Below the pieces are notes generated by a model. The model saw only the letters and a program-made list of their open reading frames with translations, made no database searches and was not told the DNA's origin. Positions 22,143 through 34,640 of a stretch of 64,000 nt of DNA are shown here, piece after piece (positions within the stretch are counted from its first letter, which is position 1; every line of letters begins with the position of its first letter). Both the position numbers and the translations under genes were made by a program. Origin of the DNA: Przewalskia tangutica (lineage: Eukaryota; Streptophyta; Magnoliopsida; Solanales; Solanaceae); assembly GCA_029844215.1 (NCBI GenBank), contig CM056718.1, positions 89,144,764-89,208,763 on the forward strand, given 5' to 3'.

Positions 22143-24574
22143 TGTCACGACTGCCCGGGCCGTGGATCGTGCCTTACCGGGCACCCAAGTAGTCATACAT
22201 CGAGTAACGGCGGAATATAAAACAAGACAGAAACGATTTATAAAATAATACACGTTTATCTCAAGAAAAGCTTGCCTTTCGGCATAATATAAATAACTCA
22301 AGTTTTGCGATTCATCCCAACTGCATAATAGTACTACTGCACCTCTGGAAGTAAACAACTATGGCGGGACGGCCCCGCCATACCCCGATCAGCATAAAAC
22401 TATCTACAATACAGGAGATCATACCCAAAAGTAGAGCCTCCGGGAAGATGGATCTCGACACCAACGCAAAGATCCTAAGGATGTGGATCTAGCACTGCCG
22501 CCTCTTACCGGCATGAACGCAGCCCCCCGAAGGAGGTCAGTACAACAGGTACCAAGTATGTGAAACTATAAGTACTTAAATGAAATCAGAGTATTCAAAA
22601 CCTTTTCACAAATACAATCAGTTCAATTGCACATAGTGCCACATCACAAACAACAACAAAGAATAGGAAAATCAGAATGAGTCTAATTCTAGGCCGCGAA
22701 TGATCAAGCAAGGCCAATCGCCCATAGTATCATTCTGCGTGCCTAGCCTCGACTTCCGCAGCACTCGCATAGTCCCACAGCACCCGCATGAGATATTTCT
22801 CGCATCGGGGGCAGCCAACCCCCGGCATCCGCCTAGGCTCCCGCAGCCCGCATAGCCTCAAAAGACCTCATAGTCTCAACAGACCGCATGAGAATCCCCG
22901 CGTCGAGCTAAACGCCGGAATGATCAATCACGAGCATACCGCTGCTCCGCATAGTCTCACAGACCGCATAGGCCGTATAGACCCGCATCAAGGGGGGCAA
23001 GCCCTTGGTATAACAGTCAAGGGGGTAGGTGATACAATAACAGTACAATGGACTTACCGGTTAGCAACGTAAGCACAGCAAGAATGACCACTTACACGTT
23101 ACAAGATACTAACACAGTAGCATCATAACATGTCTACTTATCAAACAATCTTACTACACTTAACAAATCAATACAAGGCTTTTATAAACAAACAAGTAAA
23201 TAGCCTTTTATCTTTCTTAAGTTGTTATACCTAACTTCCCACAAAGCTAGTATAACTCTTAAGCTTTTGTTTTAAAAACCAAGTATTTATCTTCTTAAAA
23301 ATGATTCGATATTCTTTTGAAATGTTTTCGATTCTTTGTTATTCGTGCTTAAGCGTGAGGCATTCCGTAAGTATTATTCAGCTTAAGTCAAAGACATTGC
23401 CGTAGTTATTATTCGATTAACACATGTACGCTCACCGTACTATATATTGTAAAATATCATGCTTTAGGAAGAATCACATACCTTCTCAAATAAAACCACC
23501 GCCAAGTCAATATGTCGCGCGCAGAGAGTCAGCCTATAATAGTCACAAATATCTATCAAAGACTATTCTGAGGGTCATTCTAAACATGGGGTTCATAATT
23601 CTACGGAAAGTCGGGCAGCACAACCCTACCCGGTGAGCTATGTAAGTCTACTGTGAAAACAGTCCTATGTGAGTACAGTTCAATTATTCTTCTTTTAAAC
23701 CCTTCTACTGTGATAACAGTTCAATTCTATTATGATATTCTTCTAAGTATCTAATACTTATTCTAATACTACAACAGTAAGTATTCTCTAATTCAAAAGA
23801 GGGTTAGGATTAGTTACCTCGGTAAGCCCAATAATATCCTAGATAAAGTCGCGCCTGAGCAAGGTTTAGCTCCTAAGTTGTACGCTCCGGTAGCTCCAAG
23901 AAACCTTAGAAGTTCTTCACAACTTCTACTAAGGACTAAGGGATTTGGGCTAGGGTATTTTGGGCATTATAACGGTACTAGAAGACAACTTTTCTACCAA
24001 GGGAGGGGGGGTAGATTTCGGCTAGCTAGGGGGGGGTAGGCCCTCGGCCAAGCTTCTCAAGGGGAGGGGGGTGTTGGACGATTTGCTAACAAAGGGAGAA
24101 GAGAGGATTTTTAGACTTGGAAAGCTTTTGTGGATGAAGAACTCTTCATCTCAAGAGGGGTATTTATAGCTCAAGCCTTGGCCAACCAATGGCCAAGATG
24201 AAGACAAGTGCAAGGCAAGTGTAGGGTGAGGATTTAGGCAAGTGTCCTTGGCCAACTTGCACACAAAATATCCTACCAACTCCAAGACAAAAGAAGCCAA
24301 CCCAATCGGCCCTATTGCCGTGTCAAGTCCACCAATTGGAGGGTGACAAGTGTCGCCCTCCCGTTGGTCCAAAATGTTTCGTCTCTCGGAAAAATCCGCA
24401 AAAATACTAAATGACATAGTCGGAATTTTCTCTACGAAAGCTGTGGAAACGTTTCGTCGGAAAACGATTCTTCTAGTGTGTTGTGCACAAATAAAACGTC
24501 CAAGGCTAACTTTAAAGCCAAACTTTTTGTACGTATTCCCTTACGTACATACTCTGGAAATACGGGGTATAACA
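22143..24574 (-). repeat. E2 5' LTR
   Basis: Aligned counterpart of 14826-17223, with TATA at 24161-24168 (minus strand), the palindromic module at 23224-23256 and CGCATAG-type repeats at 22750-22990. G runs at 24001-24075 are longer here than in the other LTR (for example 8 against 4). Confidence 0.92.
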
Positions 24575-24579
24575 AAGAT
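24575..24579. repeat. Target site duplication of E2 (right)
   Basis: AAGAT, pairing with 14821-14825. Confidence 0.9.
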
Positions 24580-26089
24580 GATCTCCGGGTACCTGCATAA
24601 GTACTTAGTAAAAGTGTTAGTAATAAAATAAATAATTTTAAAGTAATAGCCATAATTAATAAATAAAGCCAAAAAATAAATCCGTCTTTTGCACAAGGTA
24701 GGCCTTGGAAATCAGACGGAGATTCCTTCATCGGCCAATATTGCTAAAAATAATAAAATAAATAAAAACTTCGGATCCGCGCCAAAACAGTAATAGCTTT
24801 AAACACGGAGGGCTCAGATATGTAAAAAATATAAAGTGGGATAGCCTAAACAAGTGTGGTCATGGCTCGCCTTGCCGTAGCATGTTGGTTATCCGGTGTA
24901 AGTGGAAGAAATCATCCTTGCCCAGAAAGCTTCATTTATTTTATTTTCCGTCTTTGCAACTGTGGAGGCCTCAAAAATCGACGGATAACTTTTTCATTGG
25001 CCACAGTGTAATATCTGTTCAAAATCAGTAAAAATACCAAGTGTAATATCTTGTTCAAAATCAGTAAAATACCAACAAGTGTAGTAACATGTTCAAAATC
25101 GAGAAACCAAAGAAAATGTCCAAAGTCAATAGCAATATGGCAAAAATTAGCCCGACAAACAAGAAAATAGCTAGCATAGTTCAGGAGACAAGTTATCACC
25201 GGAAAATTCAAAACATCACCGAGTGACCCCAAACAAGGCAAAATTAGTCCAAAACAACCGAAAATAATAGACACTAACAGAATACAAATAACCAACTGAC
25301 TCGCGAAACAATAAATGCAAGTCGGATACCAAGAAAATATCAAAGCTAAATCATCCGACAAACAAAAAAACAAATCGCCCCAAGGTACAAATCAAGTGAG
25401 TTCGCGAGTTTTCAAAACTCCGACAGATAACAAAGAACCAAAAATCAAGACGTTTAACCAAAGCCGACGGCATATACAAAAATAAAAAAAAAACCAAATC
25501 CAAGTCGTCGAAGTTTTAAAAACTCCTACCAAATTCAAAAGTCCAGAATATCATGCCAGATCAGTCCAACAAACCACAATATATATGTAATAACACCAAA
25601 AGAGAACCGAGCAGCGTCACCACCGCCCGGTGGTCACTCCGGCGAGGCGAGGCAAAAGTGGAATATGGGTGAGAGCATTGGTCAACGGGTGTGACGGAGG
25701 TGTCGGTGGTTCGCTATTCATTGTTGATTTGAACTCTGACGACATGAGTTCGCTGGAGATGGTGGCGGCAACAAGATGTAAATGATGATAGACGGGTGTA
25801 TGCAACTAGTGTTGATAGAGTGGGAGAGTGTAGTGGTTAGCTCCGGCGTATGTCGACAGTGGGAGGCGACGGAGAGTGAGGAGAGGCGGCGGCTGCTAGG
25901 TTAGGAGTGAGGGTGACGAGAGTGGGGTGAGGGCTAGGGTTTTGAACGAGAGGGTTAAGGGGAGAGAGGGTGTTCGCCGGAGCTTGGAGCTCCGGCGAAA
26001 GGGGCGGCGGCGACGACGGGGACGATGGTGAGAGAGGGAGGCAAAGGGCAGAGGTGTGGGTAGCCTTTAGGGTCTGTGCGGCCGGCCCC

Positions 26090-26097
26090 TTTAAATA
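26090..26097 (+). promoter_or_regulatory. Putative TATA box of Ogre/Tat-like LTR
   Basis: TTTAAATA after a GC-rich stretch (GGCCGGCCCC), about 0.57 kb from the LTR end. It is a weaker match than the other TATA boxes here. Confidence 0.5.
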
Positions 26098-26135
26098 GGG
26101 TAGAAGTAGGGTAGGTTTTATAGGGTGAGATTAGG

Positions 26136-26225
26136 TTTAGGGTTTAGGGGTATTGGGCTTTGGGTATTGGGTATTGGTTATTGGTTATTGGGTATTGGTT
26201 ATTGGGTATTGGGTTTGGGTATTGG
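26136..26225 (+). repeat. Telomere-like motif and GGGTATT minisatellite
   Basis: Two adjacent TTTAGGG units (26136-26149), then about ten 6-8-bp repeats of TATTGGG/TATTGGT to about 26225. They start 45 bp after the TATA-like box, so probably in the transcript leader. Confidence 0.75.
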
Positions 26226-26663
26226 ATGAAAGTGTATTGGGCTTCATTTTTGGTTTCGATTTCTGGCGGATTGGACTGATTCAGATTATGCTCTGGACTG
26301 GACTGGTTTGACAAAAATGCAAAATGGATTAATTATTTAAAAGGAAAATTATTTAAAGATACAAATTATTAAAATGTCAATGTCTGATGCAATAATAATA
26401 AAATACAATATTTAGCGAATATTTAATGTCTGATTAAAAGTAAAGACGGGGTGTCAGTTAATTATTCAAAGAGATGCTAAAAAATGTTTAATACCTAATT
26501 AAAGGTAAAAAACAAAACATGATGTCAATTTACAAGAATAAACAACATAGAATGTTATGTAAGAAATATACAAAATGTCAAAAATGATGATAAGATGCGG
26601 TGTCCTAAAATGCTTAAAAATGCAAGAAATGCCTAAAAGATGGGTCAAAATTGGGTGTCAACA

Positions 26664-28019
26664 GCTGGCACCTGGTGCATTGATGTCCCAAGAGTACCAC
26701 TCTGATGACCAGTCTTATGTGAAAATTGAACTTCCCAAGACAAGGCCGTATTGAGATATATCACAACAACTCTGGATAAGAGGGATTAACCCAACACATA
26801 TATATAAAATGGGACCTATAAGGTCACAACCTAGTTTAACAAAAGCTAACTTAGTAAACAAGGCTATACATCCATACTATACATACCAAATAAGTTTGTG
26901 TGCCTCGACGAGTAATCGAATCGACATGGCGGGCAACAGACCCGACCTACACATATTATACATAACTTTGCAAAATACTCCATTTAAGACCAGGAAACTC
27001 TGGAAAGATGAAGCTTACTTACTATCGGCTATACTCGACAACTCTTACCGAGGTGGCTTAGCAGAGTCTCTATCAGAACCTACGGCATGAACACACAGTA
27101 CCCCCGACAAGAGAGACGACATTATGAAATGATGTACTGAGTATGTAAAGCATGAATATCAATATGAATATGTAAGTTGTACATAAAAGCATATAAGCAC
27201 TATGAAGTGAATAGTTGTAAGGAAAAGCATAAGCAATCTGAGCCACATGGGGAGAATAATAAAACTCTGAAACTTAATATAACCTCACTAGGTAGGATTT
27301 TTACTGTATAAACTATTCTCGTCTTACTGTGTGAGGTATAACATGTCCTTGATTCTGGGTGTATGTATAAATATGCACCCTAGCTCATGTATGTGTTGCG
27401 GAATGCAAACATGATCCATCATATGTATGTGTTGCGGAACGCGCACCTGATCCATCATATGTATATGTTGTGGAACGCGCACCTGATCCATCATATATAT
27501 ATGTTGCTGAACGTGCAACCAGATCCAACAAATGTATATATTGTGAAATGTGCAAACCGATCCTGTATAAGTATATGTTGCAGAACATATAACTCGTCCT
27601 CTATATGATCATGATTGTATGCATAATATCAATGCCGATGAAAACTATATCAATACCAAAGGGGACTCGGGGCGTGAACAACATACTATGATAACAATGG
27701 TTCTTTGGCCCTCTTAGAGACTCATAAACTCTTTGACTCTTCTCATAGAACGATTCTTTGGTCGACTTGATAACTATATTTTAGAAGCTTCCTTTCGAAG
27801 ACTTATGATACGACCAATAACCAACAACAAAGATCGTAAGAATTGGAATAACAATGAATACTTCTCAATATGAAACTGCAATAGAAAATAGAATGGAATT
27901 CTTATTGTTTCTTTTCGAAATGATAATCTTGTATATTTTATGCTTCTAAAAGAAAGGGATAGCCTTACATACCTTATCCACAAAGCTATACGTCGTGCTA
28001 TAAGCTCTCGTACTCTTTG
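26664..28019. mobile_element. Unassigned LTR-like DNA
   Basis: Non-coding segment between the Ogre/Tat-like LTR and E4. Phrases such as GGCATGAACACACAGTACCC and ACTGAGTATGTAAAGCATGA echo the CATGAACGCAGCCCC / ACCAAGTATGTGAAA block of the minus-strand LTRs, so it may be the 3' end of a more diverged gypsy LTR on the minus strand. Neither LTR end nor target duplication can be identified. It holds the minisatellite at 27386-27605. Confidence 0.35.
27386..27605. repeat. 36-bp minisatellite, six units
   Basis: Six units of 34-39 bp: ATGTATGTGTTGCGGAACGC then GCACCTGATCCATCAT, decaying toward the right. Overlapping open frames on both strands encode only the repeat. Confidence 0.88.
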
Positions 28020-28542
28020 TGTTACACCCCGTAGTTCCAGGGTAGGTATACGAGGACGTACGTACGAGAATACGACAGTAAAATTGGAAAGGAAGAAAGA
28101 TGTGATTTTTCGACGGAAAAGTTTCCGGATTTTGTGAAGGAAAAATGTTCGTTAAAGGGAATTGGATTCCCAGATTTGGTATTTGGACTTTTTGGAATAT
28201 TTGAGAATTATGAAATTTTAATTCCGAAATTGGTCACGTGGGGCCCACGGGAAAATTTACGGTTTTGTGGGGCCCATTTTATTTTCGGATTTTTGGCATT
28301 ACGGATATTTTCGGAAGATGAAATATTTTGGACCAATAGGAGGGCGACATGTGTCACCCCTAGGTGACACATGGTTGGACGAATTGGTGGCCATGATGTT
28401 CACGTTTTTGGCATGTAAAATGGATAAAACATTTGGTCAAAGTCTTGAAGATATTTTGTGTAGTAGATAGATAAGTGGGACCCACTCACACATGGCCAAA
28501 TCTAGACCACACACTTGCTTTGATCTTGGCCATTGATTGGCC

Positions 28543-28550
28543 TATAAATA
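28543..28550 (+). promoter_or_regulatory. TATA box of E4 5' LTR
   Basis: TATAAATA preceded by GGCC, 523 bp into the LTR. Confidence 0.7.
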
Positions 28551-30534
28551 CCCCCTTAGTTGCAAGACTTTTTCATCCACACTTAGAGATTTCCAAGCTT
28601 GAAATACTCCCTCCCCTTCCCTAGCTTGCTCTCGGTTTTGCCTAGATTCTTGAGCAAAAGTTGTCCAAAAATTCTTAAAGTTTTATGTGTTCTTCCTTAG
28701 GGTGTTAGGAAGATTTGGTACCAAGAGTTGGAAAAGATTTCACACCCCTAGCCTAAATATACCCCTTGGCCGAAACTTGCCATAATTTGAGCCTAAGTGT
28801 TCTTCACATTTTGGAGTTGAATCTTGAAGAGAAGTTGTTTAGAAACTTCTAAGGGTTGCTTGGAGCGGGTTGGAGCGTAAGGAATTGGAGCTAAACGTTG
28901 CTCAGGATCGGCTTATATCTTGGATAATTTTGGGCTTATCGAGGTAATGATCTTTATCCCCCTATTGTAATTGGATATTACATGTTGTAGTAATGTATAG
29001 TTGAGTATACTATATGTAGAATGACTATGGATAAGAATTGAACTGTATTTACATAGGACTGTATTTACAGTAGACTTATAGTATTATTGTGGAGTAGAAT
29101 TGTACACGTCCGGTTAGACGTGTAACCCCCCCTGGAATTGTTGGCTTGGTAGCAGGCCTCGTTAGAGGAGGAGATTTATGTGGTTGCGGGGGGGGAGGTG
29201 CTGCCGAATTTTCCGTAGAATAAGGAATCTTGTATCTAGAATTATTCTACGAAGAGATCTAGAGGTTGATAGACGTTTTGTGGCCTTTATAGGTTGAAGT
29301 ACTACGAGTAGCGTATTCTACTTGAATGGTGGAAAAGGCGAGAAAGGTTAGAGTACTTTGGAGCGTTTTGCTAATTGTCGATAATCGTCGCGAGGTATGT
29401 GAACCTCTTCCTATCCTTTCTAGCATGATATTTGTGAAATATATTTAGTGCGGTAGACGCACGTGTGTTTAAAGGAAGTTGATTTTCCTTTTGTGTCCTT
29501 GACTTGATTCCAAAGTTAAGTGACTTGTTATGAAATATTAAGGATTTGAATTATGTTAAAAAGTTGTAAAACCTCGCTCATGAGTAATGGGTGTGTGGTC
29601 TTTTAAAGAATAAAGTTATCTTGATTTCGAAAATAAGAATGGTTTTATCATTGGATTTAAAATGATAACTTGACTTATAACAACTTGATTTTGGGAAAGG
29701 ATAAGTAACTTGATTTAACGGTATAGGTTACTTGTTTTTAAAAGAGTAAGACCCTTGGTTTAAAAAGTATATTGCTACTTGACTTTTAATGGAAAAAGTG
29801 CCTTGGTTTTAAAAAGGAAGGCATGCTTTTGTCTTAAGGTTGGTTTAAAAAGAAGGTATGGAAATTGTTTTGGTTTTACTTTGATGTCTTTTGACTTGAG
29901 TTTTAAATAATAAGAATCTTGAAGTATTTCAAAAGAGTTATGAATCATTTTTGAAAGAAAAGAAATACTTGGTTTTAAAAGCTTAAGTGTTATACTAGCT
30001 TTATGGGAAGTTAGGTATAACGACTTAAGGAAGATAGAACGGTTTACTTATTTGTTATGAAAATCTTGTATTGATTTGGAAAGTGTAGTAAGATGGTTTG
30101 ATAAGTAAACATGTTACGATGCCACGTGTTAGTGTCTTGTGATGTTTGTGTGAGGGGGTTATTCTTGTTGTGCTTACGTTGTTAAACGATAAGCCCGTTG
30201 TACTGCTATTATATCACATACCCCCCTGACTTGTTATGATGCCGAGGACTTGCCACCCTCGATGCGAGGTATACCTCATGCGGTCTGTGTGACTATGCGG
30301 AGCTGCGGGAGTTCCAGGATTGATCATTCCGGGTGTGTATCCCGATGCGAGGAATGCCTCATGCGATGCGTGACTATGCGTTCAATGTGACTATGCGATC
30401 GCGGAGTCCGTGAGGATGCCGCGGGTTAGCTGCCCGACGCGAGGAATACCTCATGCGGTCATGTGACCTATGCGATCGGGAGTTCGAGATTAGGCACGCA
30501 TAATGATACTATGGGCGATCGCCTTGCTTGATCA

Positions 30535-30538
30535 TTAG
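30535..30538. repeat. Target site duplication of E3 (left, partial)
   Basis: TTAG here against TTAGC at 39427-39431. The missing C and the first TG of the LTR together form a CTG, the context that is lost throughout this sequence. Confidence 0.65.
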
Positions 30539-31094
30539 TCACACCCGACTGCCGTGATCGTGCCTTACCTCGCACCCTAGTGATACATATATCGAGAAAA
30601 TCAGCGGAACATAACACATGAGTCATGAAACAAGAGATATAATAATAAACAGCCAACCAAAACGGTTGCCTTCGATATACATAAAACTCAAGCTTTAATC
30701 TTTTACAACCCCGCCCACAACGGTTCTGCACTCTAAGATTTACAACACTATGACGGGACAGGGCCCCGCCATACCCCTGAATGTTCAAGAACCTACAACT
30801 CAGGGAACACATACCAAAAGATAAGCCTCCGGAGAAACGGAGCTTCCCGATATGCTGAACTGTGATCCTAAGAGCGAGGATCCACGACCGATGTACTTAC
30901 CGCGCAGATGAACGCAGCCCCGGGCGAGGTCAAGACAACAGTACCAAGTATGTGAAATCAGAAATATCAGTAAATGAAATCATACTAGTCTATATAAAGC
31001 AGGAGACATGTATGATAACCAAACTACAGTTCACAACATAAAAGCAGTCATGTCCAGTCAGGGACTCACGTCCTCAAGTCATCACTCAAATATA

Positions 31095-31325
31095 ACTATG
31101 GGTCTCACGCCCACAACATCAATCATGTTCGCATCATGGCCGCATGCCCCGAATTCGCCGGTGTAGACATGTCCATGATGCAACAATAATACCAATGCCC
31201 CATGGCCACATGCCCCCGGAATTCTACCTCGGTGTAGACACGTCCATGTGACATCATCAACAATATACTGGGTGATCAACCCCGCCGCATGGCCACATGC
31301 CCCCGGAATTCTACCTCGGTGTAGA
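31095..31325. repeat. 85-90-bp repeat, three units (E3 LTR)
   Basis: Units share ATGGCCACATGCCCCCGGAA then TTCTACCTCGGTGTAGACATG. The first unit is diverged. The counterpart in the 5' LTR is at 36670-36895. Confidence 0.82.
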
Positions 31326-32093
31326 CATGTCTATGTAACATTGACAACAAGACAGTAGTTAAAATGGAAACATACCCGTGGAATTCTCCGTCACTGCCAG
31401 CACGTCCAAGTAAGTTCTCAACAAGTCAACCGACCCTCTATCGAGACGCGGAATACGTAAATACAACACTTGTACAACAAAGGCTATCATCACAAGCATA
31501 GGCAAGTTTCACACAACTCAAAGTACTTTCACATAAGTCACACCACCCGTAGTATAAAAATCGTGACTATCTTTTTAAGTAAACAAAACACTTCCCCTTT
31601 TGTAAAATCAAGTAACAACATTATTTTCCAAACGTTCAAGTTTGCCTAATTTCAAATGCTCAAGTCACTTATTTTAGAAAGGTTTCATAATTCATAGTCT
31701 TAATCTCTTTTAAAACAATTGAGTAACATATGTCATAAATGTGAGTAGTTTATTCTTGTTTATAACGATCTTATTACAGCAGCCATGATCTAGAAAATGT
31801 AATATCATTTTGTCTCATCTTAGCTTTTATGCAGATGGAGGTTTCTACTGGTTTTAATACAACACATCATTATTCAATACATTTTCCTTTATTAACGCTG
31901 CAGTGGTCTGTCGATACACATTCTGATTCCCGAAATCAAGAAACATTATCCCTTTAAAACCAAGTACTCATTACTCACGAATGAGGTTTCACACAACATC
32001 CACATTAAAACAAATAAGTTAAGTCTCTTATCTTATCGATCAAGTCTTTTAACTTCTACCATCAAGAAACCATTTTCTTACCTACATAAAGTC

Positions 32094-32126
32094 GTTATAA
32101 CCAACTTCCCATAAAGCCGTTATAAC
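32094..32126. promoter_or_regulatory. Palindromic LTR module, type B (E3)
   Basis: GTTATAAC at 32094-32101 and 32119-32126, 25 bp apart, around CAACTTCCCATAAAGCC. Confidence 0.65.
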
Positions 32127-33154
32127 ACTTTATGTTTAAACCAAACAAATACACTTAGTACCGGTACGTCCACCGTACTACATAGTTACACACATATCAT
32201 GCTAGAACAGATAGGAAGAGGTTCACATACCTCGCGAGTATCGACAATAAGCAAAATGCTCCAAGTACTACAACCTTGCTAGCCCTTTCCACTCTCAAGT
32301 AGAATACGCTACTCTTAGTACTTTCACCTAAAAAGGTCACAAACGCTATTAACTTCAAAACACAAGGTTCCATTTCTCTCGTAAAATTCGGCAGACTCTC
32401 CGCACAACAGAAATCTCCTCCTCTATCGAGGCCGGCTACCAAGCCAACCAGTGGGTTTACACGTCTAACCTGACGTGTACCATTCTACTACACAACAATG
32501 CTACACAAGTCTCATAATACAGTCTATGTAATTACGATTCGATTCTCTTCTTTAAATTCAGCTTAAGTCAAAAGACATTGCCGCACAAATAATGTTCATT
32601 CTATATATAGTATACCTCAAATATATATTCCTACTACAAGTAATCTCCAATTACAATAAGCTGACAATAAAATATAAATAGACAATCCCAAAATTATCAA
32701 ATTTATAATGTCGATACTGAGCAAGGTTTAGCTCCTACTCAATGCGCCCAATCCGCTCCAAACAACCCTTAAGTTCTAACCAACTTCTACTCAAATACTT
32801 CAACCAACTATGAATATTTCCTTAGGGTTTCGGTTTGAGACTAAAAGGACAAAAGGTAGTATTTCCGGGCTCTACGTATAGAGGTAACTTTGGAATACAA
32901 CAAGGTAAAGGCTAAGGTATTTTGGGCATTATAACAATACTGAGAGTATTTCTACCAAGAGGGTGTATTATACTAAACAACTAGCTGGGGGTACCACTGC
33001 TAGCACCACAAAGGGGGGAGGGAGAGGCTCTCGGCCACAAGGCCACTCAAGGGGGGGAGGGGGAAGGCTTAGGACGAGAACACACTCAAAGGGAGGGAGA
33101 GGGACTCAAGACTTGGAAGATTTTTGGATGAAGAAGTCTTCAAGCTTAGGGGGG

Positions 33155-33162
33155 TATTTATA
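33155..33162 (-). promoter_or_regulatory. TATA box of E3 3' LTR
   Basis: TATAAATA on the minus strand; the 5' LTR counterpart is at 38720-38727. Confidence 0.7.
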
Positions 33163-33867
33163 GCAAAACCAAAGGCCAACCAATGGCCAAGATCAAGCCA
33201 TGTGCAAGGCAAGTGTAAGGCCAAGATCAAGCCAAGTACACCCTAGTCCCTACTCCACAAAACAAGCCACAAAACATTGCACAAAACATTGCACAAAACA
33301 ATGCCACAACAAGGCACCAATCGGCCAAGGCCAAACCGCCCCTAAGGCGTCCACTTGAGGGTGACAAGTGTCACCCTCTTGTTGGCCCAAAATGTACCGC
33401 CGCTCGGAAAAATCCGCAAAAATACAAAACCACATCGCCGGAATTTTCCCTTCGCAAGTTACGCAAAACGTTTCGTCGAAAAACGACTCTAACCGGGTGT
33501 TGTGCACAAAGGTAACTTCGGCCACGCAGGCGGGGTGACACATGTCACCCACCTATCGCCCTCATAAAACGTCTTCCAAAAATATCCACAATGGCCAAAA
33601 TCTCAAAACAAAGTGGGCCCACAAAACAGTAAATTTCTCCCGTGGGCCCCACGTGACCATTTCCAAAATAAAATCTCAAAATTCTATTATAATTTAAGAA
33701 GCCCATATTCCAAACTGGGAACCCAATTCCCGTCAACGAACATTTTTTTACAAAAACGGAAACTTTTTTCCGTGGAAAAAATCACCTCTTTCTTCCTTTC
33801 CAATTTTTCTGTCGTGCTCTCGTACGTACGTCCTCGCATACATACCCTGAGAATACGGGGTATAACA

Positions 33868-33880
33868 TTCTCCCCTCCTT
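33868..33880 (-). other. E3 polypurine tract
   Basis: AAGGAGGGGAGAA (minus strand) abutting the 3' LTR. Confidence 0.86.
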
Positions 33881-34640
33881 AGAAACATTCGTCCCGAATG
33901 TTCCTTCTCAAGACGGATATCGATGAAGTTCCTTCTAACAAGTTGCCAACGCCACACCTGGCCACGAAATAACACACGTTCTCTTCTTTCCTTACTCGTC
34001 GTGCCCTTCTCGAACACTTGAACTTTCCCAAGACGTACCATACTTCACCATTACTCCGTTCGAAAATCTCCGAGTCACTACCTCCAAACTTGGTCATCTT
34101 ACTAACCTCAAACTTCCTTAAGGCCATTCCCGCCTTTACGAACCGCTTCAGTCGAACGCGTCCACGAACTCACACGATGATCATACAAACTGGGGCCTAG
34201 CATCCTCGTGACCCTACCACCTGGCGGGACCACCTAACTGACCCCACCTTAATCCGGCTACGGGTTGACCTGCATGGCGTCCTCAACCCGACTCACAATC
34301 GCGTCAAGCCCTCGTTCCCGACACGGAATAATCGCGCTAAATCACATCATGAAAGCTACCACTTCCATCTCACACTACCCATGGACTTATCACACAAATA
34401 AAACCCACGTATACTACGCACTCTGATAAAGGTCAAACATAAAACGAATCTTTTACTCAAGACGACCTTACCTCTAAGGTCTCAATCGTGACAGTCTAGG
34501 GTTCACCCTTACCATGCCCCCATACTTACCGCTTCTACAATAACGGTGTCTAAATCACATTTAGCACAAAGCTATCCGAACATAACACTAAAACACATCA
34601 AGATACAAAACTCTAGAGGTTAAGGATATACTGTCTCTAC
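33881..34640 (-). other. E3 3' internal region with conserved segment
   Basis: Non-coding DNA collinear with E1 6527-7500. The shared block is at about 34135-34620. No integrase remnant is present, unlike E4 and E7. Confidence 0.6.

Larger units (their letters stand above)
14826..24574 (-). mobile_element. E2: complete autonomous-type Tekay/Del chromovirus
   Basis: A 9.7-kb element with LTRs of 2.40 and 2.43 kb. Its internal region of 4.9 kb carries, in sense order, primer site, gag with zinc knuckle, protease, reverse transcriptase, RNase H, integrase and a C-terminal chromodomain-like segment, then the polypurine tract. That order and the chromodomain type fit the Tekay/Del clade. It is inserted in the Ogre/Tat-like LTR. 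Its frames are broken in several places, but gag and the integrase core stay open over 220-240 codons. Confidence 0.93.
24580..26663 (+). mobile_element. Ogre/Tat-like LTR, second part
   Basis: Continues the LTR begun at 14402 and ends GGGTGTCAACA at 26663. A purine-rich GGCGGCGACGACGG-type segment (25850-26060) precedes a TATA-like TTTAAATA at 26090-26097. Telomere-like TTTAGGG repeats and a GGGTATT minisatellite follow. An open frame of 145 codons on the minus strand at 24936-25373 has no recognisable domain and low-complexity hydrophobic content. Confidence 0.65.
28020..30538 (+). mobile_element. E4 5' LTR, first part
   Basis: Sense-oriented LTR starting TGTTACACCCCGTAGTTCC, related to the LTRs of E1/E3/E7. 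TATA box at 28543-28550; palindromic module at 29989-30021; CGCATGAGG-type repeats at 30250-30500. It is interrupted at TTAGC by E3 and resumes at 39427 in the same frame of landmarks (GATCATTAGC joins to GGCCTAGAA, as in the uninterrupted E2 LTR). Confidence 0.85.
30539..33867 (-). repeat. E3 3' LTR
   Basis: Aligns with 36092-39426. It ends GGGGTATAACA at 33867. TATA (minus strand) at 33155-33162; type B palindromic module at 32094-32126 with outer CTTTATG; G-rich tracts at 33010-33110. Confidence 0.9.

Noticed and set aside
14826..24574. RIP-like or deamination mutation as the cause of copy differences
   Set aside because: Those processes give C-to-T and G-to-A changes; here bases are lost or moved inside CAG/CTG.
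24936..25373. Minus-strand open frame of 145 codons in the Ogre/Tat-like LTR
   Set aside because: Low-complexity hydrophobic translation from A/C-rich DNA, antisense to the LTR; no recognisable family.
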